DNA from: Planctomycetia bacterium
GTDB taxonomy: Bacteria > Planctomycetota > Planctomycetia > Pirellulales > UBA1268
DNA length: 43,493 bases
Reading direction: 5' to 3'
Assembly (NCBI GenBank): GCA_026401075.1
Contig: JAPLNQ010000261.1
Span: 1-43,493, forward strand
Shown: one piece after another, positions 18,068 to 26,352 of the stretch
Position numbering within the stretch: position 1 is the first letter of the stretch
Layout: the number at the start of each line of letters is the position of its first letter
Notes under the pieces: generated by a model
What the model was told of the DNA's origin: nothing
The model's input: the letters and a program-made list of their open reading frames with translations, nothing else
Databases searched by the model: none
Translations under genes and position numbers: made by a program

Positions 18068-19123
18068 TTGCGATGCTGTTTTCAGCCACCAAAAAGACGC
18101 TGGAATAGACTCGCGGTCGTGGCCATCGTCGTGCTCTTCACCATGGCGGGGGCCGCCCTCTGCGAGCCGCCGGAACTGCCCAAGAGGGATGTGTCAGACT
18201 TGGGCGGCGGGATGAAAATGGAGCTGGTGCTCATCCCGGCCGGCACGTTCAAGATGGGCAGCGGCGAGTCGGCAGACGACACGGCGGCGTTCTTCAACAA
18301 GACGTACCGCGAGAATTTTCCGGCGGACGGTGAAAGTGGGCTGGAAGCCAACTTTTTCGAGAACGAGCACCCGCAGCACGACGTGTCAATCACGAAGCCG
18401 TTCTTCATGGGCGCGTACCATGTCACGCGTGGTCAGTTCCGGCAATTCGTCGCTGACGCAGGGTACGTAACAGATACGGAGAAGGATAAGAGGCTGTTGG
18501 CCTGGGGCTGGGACTCTGAAAAGAAGCAGTTCAGCAACGACGAGAAGTATTCCTGGCGAAACACAGGTTTCGACCAGACCGACGAACACCCTGTGGTGAA
18601 CGTGACTTGGAACGACGCAGTGGCCTTCTGCGAGTGGCTCGGCAAGAAGGAAGGCAAGACCTACCGATTACCCACGGAGGCGGAATGGGAATACGCCTAC
18701 CGTGCCGGTTCGACCACGCGCTACCCCAGTGGCGATGATCCAACGACACTGGAGAAAGTCGGGGAACTGGCCGACCGGACCGACGCCGCGGTCAGAGCGA
18801 AAATCCCAGACTGGAAATACATGATCAGGGCCAGCGACAACTACGTGTTCACGTCGCCGGTGGGGAAGTCCAAGCCCAATGCCTTCGGGCTGTACGACAT
18901 GTACGGAAATGCCTTTCAATGGTGTGCGGATTGGTACGGAGAGAACTCCTATGCTGTGTCCCCCGCAGGCGATCCGATCGGTCCAGATTCGGGTACGGAG
19001 CGTATCATTCGTGGAGGCACCTGGAACTTCAGCCCGCTCGGTGCCCGTTCCGCCGAGCGAAACAAGACCGAGCCGGACAGCCGGAACTGTAGCGCAGGCT
19101 TCCGAGTAGTCAGGACTCAGTAA
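18068..19123 (+). CDS. Exported FGE-sulfatase-domain protein
   Basis: A 351-residue protein with a TTG start at 18068; the ATG at 18073 is out of frame. A basic N-region and hydrophobic segment (RLAVVAIVVLFTMAGAALCE) form a signal peptide. The rest is an FGE/SUMF1-type domain in standard order: LVLIPAGTFKMGSGE, PFFMGAYHVTRGQFRQFV, PVVNVTWNDAVAFCEWL, YRLPTEAEWEYAYRAG, FGLYDMYGNAFQWCADWYG, IIRGGTWNF, and a final CSAGFRVV. The C-terminal stretch has Ser/Ala and Lys/Thr where catalytic FGE has its two active-site Cys (ARSAERNKTEPDS), so sulfatase activation is unlikely. It lies 38 bases after the other FGE-domain gene, on the same strand, and may form an operon with it. Confidence 0.85.
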   Translation: MRCCFQPPKRRWNRLAVVAIVVLFTMAGAALCEPPELPKRDVSDLGGGMKMELVLIPAGTFKMGSGESADDTAAFFNKTYRENFPADGESGLEANFFENEHPQHDVSITKPFFMGAYHVTRGQFRQFVADAGYVTDTEKDKRLLAWGWDSEKKQFSNDEKYSWRNTGFDQTDEHPVVNVTWNDAVAFCEWLGKKEGKTYRLPTEAEWEYAYRAGSTTRYPSGDDPTTLEKVGELADRTDAAVRAKIPDWKYMIRASDNYVFTSPVGKSKPNAFGLYDMYGNAFQWCADWYGENSYAVSPAGDPIGPDSGTERIIRGGTWNFSPLGARSAERNKTEPDSRNCSAGFRVVRTQ

Positions 19124-19156
19124 TACTGAGAAGCCCGCGTTGGGCCGTGCTCGCGG

Positions 19157-19186
19157 TAGGAACACGCTGGCCGGAAGCTGTTCCTA
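19157..19186. terminator. Hairpin between convergent FGE-domain and rnd genes
   Basis: TAGGAACA (19157-19164) is complementary to TGTTCCTA (19179-19186) over a 14-base loop that is itself partly pairable (GCT/AGC). It lies midway between the stops of two convergent genes. There is no clear T tract, so termination is only inferred. Confidence 0.4.
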
Positions 19187-19199
19187 TCGTGAGACGGCC

Positions 19200-19437
19200 T
19201 CAGCCGTGACGGTCGATGACCAGCGGGTCGTGCGAGCGGACATCGCCGATCCGCAGCGACGCCTTCCCCGAGAGCAGGTCGTCCACGAGCGACCCCACCA
19301 CCTCCGCCCGCCAGCCCGAAGCGAGCAACGGGGCGTGATCATCCTCGTCGTCCCAGTAGCCGAGCTTGTAGGCAAGCAGGTCGCGCATGTCGGAAGACGT
19401 GCCGACGAGCGCCGGCGCCAGATGCATCTGCCGGCAG
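19200..19437 (-). pseudogene. rnd: Detached C-terminal tail of RNase D
   Basis: This stretch encodes, in a frame one base off the main rnd frame, about 78 residues with sensible codon use (TSSDMRDLLAYKLGYWDD, then WRAEVVGSLVDDLLSG) and the stop at 19200. Removing one copy of the 22-bp repeat joins it to the main rnd frame without a gap (GVCRQMHLAPALVGTSS). Confidence 0.7.
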
Positions 19438-20433
19438 CGCCAGATACATCTGCCGGCAGACGCCCGCGACTGCCGTCGCCAGAAACTGTCCCAGCACGGC
19501 GAGTTGGGGGGGCGGCGCCCGGTGCTTCTCGCCGCCCGGGCATTCCTCGTCGGGCAGCTCAAGGCCGCGGGCAATCGCCTCTGACAGTCCGTGGAGGATG
19601 TGCCGCAGGTCCGACCGCTGCATTCCACGGATGGCCGAGATCTGCCTCTCGTCGGCGCTCTTTCGCTTGCAGAGTTCCACGAGGAGATCGTCACGGAGCA
19701 CCCGCTTGGGCGGCATGTCGCGTGACTCTGCGACGCTGTCGCGCCAGTGCCAGAGTTCCCGGGCGATCGCCAGCTCCCGCCGCGACAGGCCTGAGAGCCC
19801 CGACACTCTTCGCCACCGCTTCCGGATGAACGACTCCTCGACGTCGTTTTGCCAGGCCTGCATCTCGTCCTCCATCCAGGCGGTCCGGCCGGAGGACGCC
19901 AGCTTGCCCTCGAGCTTCTTCCAGAGCTTCTCCAGGTGGCGGACGTCGTCGAGGGCGTATTCAAGCTGTGCGGGAGTGAGCGGCCGCTGCCGCCAGTCGG
20001 TGCGTGTCTCACCCTTGTTGGTCGGCAGGTTCAAAAACCGCCGCACGATCGAGGCATAGCCGGCGGGGTAGTCGTGGTCGACGAGGCCCGAGGCCACCTG
20101 CACGTCGAAGAGCGACGATGGCCGGGCCTTGATCGCCTGCAGGATGAATCCCATCTCCTCGCGGCCGGCATGCACGACGGTGGTGCGGCCGGGCTCGGTG
20201 AGCAGCCGCCAGAACGGGTCGAGCTCCCGCACCTTGAGCGTGTCGATCACCGCCAGCGTGTCGGGCGCCGCTACCTGGATCAGGCAGAGCTGGCTACGGT
20301 AGGTGTGTTCCGACACGAATTCCGTGTCGAAGGCGACGTGGGAGTGGGCGGCGAGCCGGTCGACGAGGGCCCCGAGTTGCGACTCGGTCGTGATCAGATC
20401 GTATCCGTCTGCGGAAGAGTGGGCTTGAGTCAC
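19339..20433 (-). CDS. rnd: Ribonuclease D, frameshifted near the C-terminus
   Basis: A 364-residue reading as it stands. RNase D is a 3'-5' exonuclease that trims tRNA and other stable RNA. The DEDDy exonuclease domain is complete: VAFDTEF (Asp36, Glu38), VVHAGREEMGF (motif II, with Glu where Asp is usual), and YALDDVRHL (Tyr159, Asp163). An HRDC-type helical domain follows (about 205-290, with SRRELAIARELWHWRD). At residue about 325 a 22-bp tandem duplication (19416-19459) moves translation out of frame, and the last 39 residues are foreign-looking. The original tail continues in another frame to a stop at 19200 (SDMRDLLAYKLGYWDDEDDH..). The catalytic part should still be made. The start is ATG 20433. 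Confidence 0.9.
   Translation of the reverse strand: MTQAHSSADGYDLITTESQLGALVDRLAAHSHVAFDTEFVSEHTYRSQLCLIQVAAPDTLAVIDTLKVRELDPFWRLLTEPGRTTVVHAGREEMGFILQAIKARPSSLFDVQVASGLVDHDYPAGYASIVRRFLNLPTNKGETRTDWRQRPLTPAQLEYALDDVRHLEKLWKKLEGKLASSGRTAWMEDEMQAWQNDVEESFIRKRWRRVSGLSGLSRRELAIARELWHWRDSVAESRDMPPKRVLRDDLLVELCKRKSADERQISAIRGMQRSDLRHILHGLSEAIARGLELPDEECPGGEKHRAPPPQLAVLGQFLATAVAGVCRQMYLALPADASGAGARRHVFRHARPACLQARLLGRRG
19416..19459. repeat. 22-bp tandem duplication in rnd
   Basis: Two adjacent 22-base units, 19416-19437 and 19438-19459, differ at one base (GATGCAT versus GATACAT). Because 22 is not a multiple of three, the second unit shifts the frame of rnd. Confidence 0.9.
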
Positions 20434-20508
20434 GCGGGTGGATGCCGGGGATTGCGGGCTGCAGTGAGTTCAGAGACTGAGTTGAGAGGCTGTCTTCAAA
20501 GGCTGTCT

Positions 20509-22146
20509 TCAAATGAAGAGCACGGAGACCAGGACGAAGACCGGCAAGAGGACGCCAAAGCTATATACACAATACCCGAAGAAGCTCGGCATCTTCACGC
20601 CAGATTGCTCGGCAATCGCCTTCACCATGAAATTCGGCCCGTTGCCGATGTAGGTCATCGCCCCAAGGAACACCGCCCCGAGGCTGACGGCGGCCAGCCG
20701 ATCCACGTCAACGCCCGCCATGGTGGCGCCGTCTGCGGGCAGCGCCTGGGCGGCCTTGAAGAAGACGAGGTAGGTCGGGGCGTTGTCGAGGACGCTCGAG
20801 AGGGCCCCGGTCGCCCAGAAGAACGCCCGCGGCGACTGGATGCCGAGGCTGGCGCCATGCTCGTGGAGCAGCGCCAGCGCCGGCTGCATGCAGACGAAGA
20901 TGCCCAGGAAGAGCGCGGCCACTTCGAGGATCGCCCCATACGTGAAGCCGTTGCGCGTGCGAATCTCACTCGAGCCGAGGGCCAGCGACAGGGCCACGAG
21001 CGTCAGCACCACCGCCTCACGGAGAAACATCCAAGGGTGCCAGTTCGTGCCCGGCACGGCCTTGGCCGGGTCGAGCAACGCCACCGCGGCAATGACGCCG
21101 GCCATCAGCAGGGCGTTGGGCCACAGGCCGCTGATCTTCAGCGGGCCGGCCGTGCGGACGTCGCGCTGGATGTCGCTGGGACGTTCGTGGGGATACGCGT
21201 AGAACGTGTCCCAGAGCCAGTAGATTGCCAACAGTAGGCCGTTGGTGACGAGCCAAGGCTTCCAGAGCGACAGGGTCCAGAGGAAGTCGACCCCCTCGAG
21301 ATAACCGAGAAACAGTGGCGGATCGCCGATCGGCAGCAGGCAGCCGCCGCAGTTGCAGACCAGAAAGATGAAGAACACGACCGTGTGGGCCACGATCCGC
21401 CGCTCTCGGTTGGTCTCCAGAAGCGGCCGCACCAGCAGCATGGCGGCACCGGTCGTGCCGATTAATCTGGCGGCGAGGGCACCGACACCGAGAAACGTGG
21501 CGTTGACGGTGGGCGTGGCCTGGAGGTCGCCCTCGATCCGCACACCGCCGGTGATGCAATAGAGCGCGAAGAGGAGCACGATGAACGGCACGTATTCCGC
21601 CAGCATCGCGTTGGCGAGGATGGCGCCGGCCACGCCCCACGACGGACCGGCGGCGGCCGGCCCGACGATGCCGTGCGTCGGGAAGTGGAGGTCGACCGGA
21701 TGCCGGTGCATGAAGGCGTAGTAGCCCAGTGTGACCATTGCCAACCCGCCGGCCACCAGCAGTTTGCTGGAGTTGTGCTCCCACCAGTGCGAGAGGTGCG
21801 CCGTGAGCGGCAGGATCGCGATGGCCGCAAGCAAGAGCGCGAAGGGCAGCACCGTGAGCGTCGGCGGAGAGGTGCTGATGCCACCCGCGTCGCCGGCAGC
21901 AGGCGGATGGGCTGCGTCGTGGGCGGCCGGCTCGTGGGCGGCGTGTGGGGCCGCTTGTGCCTGCACCAGCAAATCACGACCATGTTGCGGCCAGCCAAAG
22001 GCGGCCGCAGCGGCGTAGGCCACCAAAAGAGCGGCGATCCCGGCAAGCGTTCGGGAAGACGCCGAAGAGGCGGCGGATTCAGCTCCAGAGGATCCAACTC
22101 CAGACGATTCAGCGGCGGTCGGGTGCGAGGGTGTTGCGTCGTGCAT
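20509..22146 (-). CDS. NhaD-like sodium:proton antiporter
   Basis: A 545-residue membrane protein of the ion-transporter superfamily, closest in look to NhaD-type Na+/H+ antiporters. After a Ser/Ala-rich N-terminus and a first hydrophobic helix comes a His/Ala/Pro-rich loop (residues about 65-90), then about a dozen helices. Conserved-looking pieces are ILANAMLAEYVPFIVLLFAL, RLIGTTGAAMLLVRPLL, CNCGGCLLPIGDPPLFLG and the C-terminal SSVLDNAPTYLVFF with TYIGNGPNFMVKAIAEQ. The paired NAPTY/GNGPN and GDPP elements fit the family's discontinuous helices. It probably controls sodium and pH, useful in marine or saline habitats. The ATG is at 22146. It follows rnd's start by about 75 bases on the same strand and is divergent from the next gene. 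Confidence 0.87.
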   Translation of the reverse strand: MHDATPSHPTAAESSGVGSSGAESAASSASSRTLAGIAALLVAYAAAAAFGWPQHGRDLLVQAQAAPHAAHEPAAHDAAHPPAAGDAGGISTSPPTLTVLPFALLLAAIAILPLTAHLSHWWEHNSSKLLVAGGLAMVTLGYYAFMHRHPVDLHFPTHGIVGPAAAGPSWGVAGAILANAMLAEYVPFIVLLFALYCITGGVRIEGDLQATPTVNATFLGVGALAARLIGTTGAAMLLVRPLLETNRERRIVAHTVVFFIFLVCNCGGCLLPIGDPPLFLGYLEGVDFLWTLSLWKPWLVTNGLLLAIYWLWDTFYAYPHERPSDIQRDVRTAGPLKISGLWPNALLMAGVIAAVALLDPAKAVPGTNWHPWMFLREAVVLTLVALSLALGSSEIRTRNGFTYGAILEVAALFLGIFVCMQPALALLHEHGASLGIQSPRAFFWATGALSSVLDNAPTYLVFFKAAQALPADGATMAGVDVDRLAAVSLGAVFLGAMTYIGNGPNFMVKAIAEQSGVKMPSFFGYCVYSFGVLLPVFVLVSVLFI

Positions 22147-22216
22147 GATGTAAAACTGGTTCCAGCGGGATCCGCCGCGAGAATGGTATGAAACCGGCTG
22201 CGATCATGAAAGCACA

Positions 22217-22834
22217 ATGACGAACGAGCGTGGCGAAACCGGCGAGATCTGGCTGCGGGGCAATCTCCGTCCCGTGGCGTGGCTGGCGATGGTGGAGGCC
22301 GTCATGGAAGGCGGGCTCATCACGGCGGCGGCCCAGCGGGCGTAGTCGCTCCCCTCCTTCCTGCTGGTGGCGGTGCCATTCTGCGGCGTGGCAGCCGGTC
22401 TGGTCGGCGTGTTGGCGTACGCCGCGGCGCGGCCGCGGCTCGAACGCGTGGGTGGCTGCCTGCGGGTCAGGCTGTCGCCAACCGCCGTCGAGGACGTGCC
22501 GCTCGACGCGGTCGAGTGCTTTTTCCAGGGGTCGAATCCAATCGACCGCAGCGGCGAGCTGACCTGCGGCGACCGCGCGGCCTTTCGGGTGAACACGCTG
22601 GTGATGCGATTGGCGGAACGCGCCGCCGACTTTTCCAAGCGGGCGACATTCACGCCCTGGGGCACGTGGGACGACGGGTATGTGGTGTTCGATGGTCGCT
22701 GGTGCGAGCCGCTGTCGACGGATCTTGCCCGGCGACTCAGCCGCCAACTCGTTGAGGCCAAGCGGACGCTGGCCGACGGGTCACCGTCTGGGGACCAGTC
22801 GTCCGAAGGCCAGGCGGCGGGAGTCAGATCGTGA
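22217..22834 (+). pseudogene. Membrane-protein gene interrupted by an in-frame amber codon
   Basis: A single reading frame from ATG 22217 to the stop at 22834, with one TAG at 22343-22345 after 42 codons. The first part has NLRPVAWLAMVEAVMEGGLI; after the stop the frame resumes with a hydrophobic helix (FLLVAVPFCGVAAGLVGVLA) and a soluble domain of about 130 residues (LSPTAVEDVPLDAVECFFQG). A GTG at 22367 could restart translation but would cut into this helix. I do not recognise the family. The 3' end overlaps the mfnB start by four bases, so the downstream half is likely part of a coupled pair. CAG to TAG would be a single C-to-T change. Confidence 0.65.
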
Positions 22835-23568
22835 ACTGGCGGGGCCTGCTCGTGAGCGTGCGAAACGCCGCCGAGGCGGCCGAGGCGCTGGATGGCGGTG
22901 CCGCGATCATCGACGTCAAGGAGCCGCGTCATGGTTCGCTCGGTGCCGCGGAACCGGAGGCGATTGCCGCGGTGGCCCGGGTGGTGGGCACTCGTCGGCC
23001 GTGGACAATGGCCTGTGGCGAACTGGGGGGTGACGCAGCGGACGAATCCGTCGCCGGATCGATTCGCAGCCGGTTCGACCGCATGCTGGCACTCTTGGGG
23101 GGCTCTGCGGTGCCGCCCGCAGCCGTGAAGATCGGCCTGGCCGGCGCGGCGGGGACCGACTGGCAGCGTCGCCTGTTGGCGGTATTTGAGTCGTTGCCGG
23201 CCGGCAGCGACCGCGTGGCGGTGGCCTACGCCGATTGGCAGCAGGCCGGGGCGCCGTCACCTCCAGAGGTGATTGCCGCCGCGGCCGGGCTCAACTGTCC
23301 GGTGTTGCTGATCGACACGTTCGACAAAACCGCCGGGGGACTGTTCGCCTGCTGTCCGCCGGGGATGCCGGCAACGTGGGTGGCAGCCGCACGGGCCGCG
23401 CGGCTGCAGGTGGCCGTGGCTGGTCGCATCGCCCCGGCGGAAATCCAGTCGGCATGGGACCTTCGGCCCGATGTGGTCGCGTTGCGATCGGCTGTATGCT
23501 TCAATGGCAGGGATGGTGCGGTGCAGGCCGGGCTTGTCCGCAGTGCCGTCAGCCTGAGTCGCGCCTAA
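22831..23568 (+). CDS. mfnB: (5-formylfuran-3-yl)methyl phosphate synthase
   Basis: A 245-residue TIM-barrel protein (former DUF556). MfnB makes the furan precursor of methanofuran from two glyceraldehyde-3-phosphate molecules. The N-terminus LLVSVRNAAEAAEALDGGAA is diagnostic, followed by IIDVKEPRHGSLG with Lys30 as the expected Schiff-base lysine, AAVKIGLAG with Lys100, VAYADWQQAG, and LLIDTFDKTAGGLF with an Asp/Lys pair as in the archaeal enzyme. Planctomycetes are known to carry tetrahydromethanopterin/methanofuran-type C1 genes, which supports the call. The GTG start at 22831 overlaps the preceding frame's TGA (GTGA). Confidence 0.93.
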   Translation: MNWRGLLVSVRNAAEAAEALDGGAAIIDVKEPRHGSLGAAEPEAIAAVARVVGTRRPWTMACGELGGDAADESVAGSIRSRFDRMLALLGGSAVPPAAVKIGLAGAAGTDWQRRLLAVFESLPAGSDRVAVAYADWQQAGAPSPPEVIAAAAGLNCPVLLIDTFDKTAGGLFACCPPGMPATWVAAARAARLQVAVAGRIAPAEIQSAWDLRPDVVALRSAVCFNGRDGAVQAGLVRSAVSLSRA

Positions 23569-23628
23569 ACTGATCGCAACAGCCTTCGGAATCGCCTTCC
23601 ACACTTTTCGATATGTAGGAGACCAGCC

Positions 23629-23946
23629 GTGAAACCGATCGAAGTTCGGGTGCCGCACTCGCTTGAGCGGGACGAAGTCCGTCGCCGGCTCGATACGGCG
23701 CTCGTCAGGGCAAAGGACGAATACGCCGCGGTCGTGGGAGATATCGAAGCTTCGTGGGAGGGAGAGGACCGCCTCCGCGTGCTGCTGACCGTCAGTGGGA
23801 TGAAGTTCGACGGCACCGTCGACATCATGGTCGAGGAACTGGTCGTCGCACTGCAGGTTCCGGGCATGGCGGCTTTGTTCAGCCGTCGCATCCGCGAGGG
23901 CATCGAGGAGCGGCTGGGAGGATTGATCGGGTCGCAGCAGGTGTAG
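23629..23946 (+). CDS. Polyhydroxyalkanoic-acid-system family protein (PHA_gran_rgn type)
   Basis: A 105-residue protein whose length and pattern fit the PHA_gran_rgn family: VPHSLERDEVRRRLDTALVR, then a beta-rich middle (WEGEDRLRVLLTVSGMKFDG), VDIMVEELVVALQVP and a final amphipathic helix (FSRRIREGIEERLGGLI). Family members were named from PHA granule gene regions; the biochemical role is not known, and a lipid-bed or START-like role has been guessed. ATG 23629 follows mfnB by 60 bases. No PHA synthase is in the window. Confidence 0.75.
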   Translation: MKPIEVRVPHSLERDEVRRRLDTALVRAKDEYAAVVGDIEASWEGEDRLRVLLTVSGMKFDGTVDIMVEELVVALQVPGMAALFSRRIREGIEERLGGLIGSQQV

Positions 23947-24018
23947 GGCTGGAGCAGTCCCTACCGCGTGGGCTCGCCGGGAATGGTGCCGGTGGACGAT
24001 GCTCTCTGGGTGAACGTC

Positions 24019-25179
24019 ATGCACTCCACGACCACAGCCCGTTGCGCGCAGGGGATCGCTCTGGCGGTCGCCCTCGCCGCCTTCGTTGGCCCACCAGCCG
24101 TGGCAGCACGGCTGCAGCCGGAAGATCCGTTTGCCGACGAACTCAATCCGTTTGGCACGGGGAAGGCACCTTCGCGGCCACCGGCCGCAGCCCCCGCACA
24201 GCAGCCGCGTCCGGCGCCCAAGCCGGCGGCCAAACTGCCCGTGCCCTTCCCAGAAACCACCGTTCCCGGCGAACCGGCCGAACGCAGGGGGGCCGCGCCG
24301 GGCCGAGAGGCTCGGCCGTTTTCCCGCGACCGGGATCGCGACATCGATCGTGACCGGGATCGCGACATGGATCGCGAGCGGGATCCAAATCGGGATCCAG
24401 ACGTCCGCGGTGGGGGCGGCGCCGCCCCGCTGCCACGCGAGCGGATGTTTGGCTTTGACGAGTCCGACAGAGAATCGCAGCGAGAGCCCACGGAGGGAGA
24501 AAAAAAGCTCGTCGAAGCGGAACTGCTCGAACGGCAGGGCAAGTTCAAGGAGGCCCGCGACATGCTCCTCGAGGTCGTGAAACTCGAGCCCAACCTGATG
24601 ATTGCCCACCTGGCGATGGCAGTGGTGCAGCGGCGATTGGGAGACTTCCGGGGATCGGTCGAATCGTGCTCGAAGGGAATCGAGATCGACCCGCTGGAGC
24701 CGGAGCTCTTCCTCCGGCGTGGCATCGCCTGGTTTCACCTCGGCTTGCACGGCATCGCGCTGGAAGACTTCGAGGAGGCCGCTGGCATGTCGTACGATGA
24801 TCCGCGGCCGGAACTCTGGCGGGGGCTCACGCTCATCGAGCTCGAACGACCACTGGAGGCGATCAACGCTTATGCCTCCGCCATCCGGCGCGACCGCGGC
24901 TACATGCTGGCCTATCTCAATCGTGGGCTCGCCTATCTGGCTGCCAACGAGCCCGGCAAGGCGGAGTTCGACTTCAATCAGGCCATCCGGCAGAAGCCCA
25001 AGGATGCCAGGGCCTGGGCGAACCGCGGCGTGGCACAAGCGAGGCAGGGACGGTATCGCGAGGCGATCGAATCCTACGAGACGGCGCTCGGGATCAGTCC
25101 GGGTGACAAGGCTGTGCGGCAAAATCTCGAGGCCGCCCGCCGCATGGCTGGTCAGGAACCAGCGAGCCGCAGCCGGTAG
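24019..25179 (+). CDS. Secreted or periplasmic TPR protein with charged Arg/Asp repeat
   Basis: A 386-residue protein from ATG 24019, which starts a signal peptide (RCAQGIALAVALAAFVGPPA, cut near VAARL). A Pro/Ala-rich linker follows, then a charged belt of RD pairs at residues about 101-130 (RDRDRDIDRDRDRDMDRE), encoded by imperfect tandem DNA repeats. From about 160 to the end there are at least five tetratricopeptide repeats, for example AYLNRGLAYLAANEPGKAEF and AWANRGVAQARQGRYREAIE. TPRs bind other proteins. The charged linker may give reach or ionic binding, which is inference. It converges with the STN-like gene with only seven bases between stops. Confidence 0.88.
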   Translation: MHSTTTARCAQGIALAVALAAFVGPPAVAARLQPEDPFADELNPFGTGKAPSRPPAAAPAQQPRPAPKPAAKLPVPFPETTVPGEPAERRGAAPGREARPFSRDRDRDIDRDRDRDMDRERDPNRDPDVRGGGGAAPLPRERMFGFDESDRESQREPTEGEKKLVEAELLERQGKFKEARDMLLEVVKLEPNLMIAHLAMAVVQRRLGDFRGSVESCSKGIEIDPLEPELFLRRGIAWFHLGLHGIALEDFEEAAGMSYDDPRPELWRGLTLIELERPLEAINAYASAIRRDRGYMLAYLNRGLAYLAANEPGKAEFDFNQAIRQKPKDARAWANRGVAQARQGRYREAIESYETALGISPGDKAVRQNLEAARRMAGQEPASRSR

Positions 25180-25186
25180 CGATGAT

Positions 25187-26202
25187 CTAACGCCCAAACA
25201 CCCGCAGTGTGTCGTCGTTGATCGTCCACTGGAGCGAGAGCGGACCGAGGATGGTGTCGAGCAGTTCGTCGCGGGATGCATCCTTGACGGTTGCCCGCAC
25301 GATCTCTTTCGGGGCGATGCCTGATCGGGTGAGTGACTCGCGATCGAGGTCGAGCTTCAGTCCCAGTCGGGCGGCGATCACCGTGAGAAGTTCCTCCAGC
25401 GGTGCCGCCACCTGCAGAGAGAAGGTCTCCTTGTCGGTCGCCGGTTTTGGTCTGTCAGGTGAAGGGAGGCGCGGCGGCTTTCCTGCGGCTGGCCGGGCGG
25501 CGGCAGGTGTGCCTGCGGTCGCGGTGGCTGCCGCGGGCGGCAGCCCGGCGTCGATGGCGATGATCCGGCCTGTGGGCACGCGAGAGGCGGGGCTGCCAGC
25601 GGCGGCACGGGCGACCTGCCAGTCGACCCGGAGGTCGTAGGCCGTGAGGAGCAGGTCGAGTCCCTCGGCCAGCGTCAGGTCGGCAAGCGACGTTGCGGGC
25701 AGGTGATCGTGTGGCACCATGGCGGTTCCCTCGAGGGTGATGCCGGCCTTGGTGGCGGCGGCGGCCACCAGATCGCGGGGCCGGGCACCGGCGGGCCACT
25801 GCCACGGCATCTGGCTGTCGAGCACCGACCGCTGCCGGGTGGGCAGCGTGGCCACGCGAGACTCGCGGGCCTGTTCAGCGCGGGCGACCACGGTGGCCAG
25901 ACCGAGTGGCACGATCACGACCGACGATCGCAGTCTGGCCCCCGGCACTCGAGCCTGATCGTGGTATCGGGATCGAGCCGGTGATCCACCAGCACCGGCA
26001 GTCGAGCGGTTTCGCTGACCCGGTCGGCCCACTCCCGGAGGCCGATGCCGCTCCAGGTTGCCGTGACAGGCATGTCGAGAACGGCTTCCCCCGCCAGGCA
26101 GGCTGCCTCTGGCATCATCCCGAGCATCATCCCGAGCATCACGGCGGCGATCGTGAAGAAACCGCGGCAACCCCGCCGAACCGTGGAACGGGCAGACGGC
26201 AT
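25187..26202 (-). pseudogene. Frameshifted STN-like secreted protein
   Basis: The gene is split between two frames. The 5' part starts at ATG 26202 with a signal segment (FFTIAAVMLGMMLGMMPEAA) and a domain VTATWSGIGLREWADRVSET.. up to RLECRG. The frame then closes in the other reading, while the 3' part continues one base off at a run of five C (+ strand 25938-25942): LRSSVVIVPLGLATVVA and on to a C-terminal STN-like fold (LEELLTVIAARLGLKLDLD ending NDDTLRVFGR). One extra G on the coding strand would restore a frame of about 338 codons. STN domains occur at the N-terminus of secretins and TonB-linked proteins. The overall function is unknown. Confidence 0.72.
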
Positions 26203-26261
26203 CGTGGGCCGTGCAGTAGGCTCAGGCCGGCATCGGGATAAAGCAGACAGCGGCACGCGCA

Positions 26262-26299
26262 GACTCCAGGGATACCTCGCCGGACTCCAGGGATACCTC
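26262..26299. repeat. Direct repeat upstream of glpD
   Basis: A 17-base sequence, GACTCCAGGGATACCTC, occurs at 26262-26278 and again at 26283-26299, spaced by four bases. Immediately after it lies the dyad GGTATG..CATACC. The stretch is between the STN-like gene start and glpD, 54 bases before the glpD ATG, and could be an operator. Confidence 0.55.
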
Positions 26300-26352
26300 T
26301 TTGGGTATGTCATGGAGCATACCGCCGGCGGCGGGGACGACGACAGGCGATC

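Noticed and set aside
19416-19459. Programmed frameshifting in rnd
   Set aside because: The signal is a plain tandem duplication; no slippery heptamer or downstream pseudoknot is evident.
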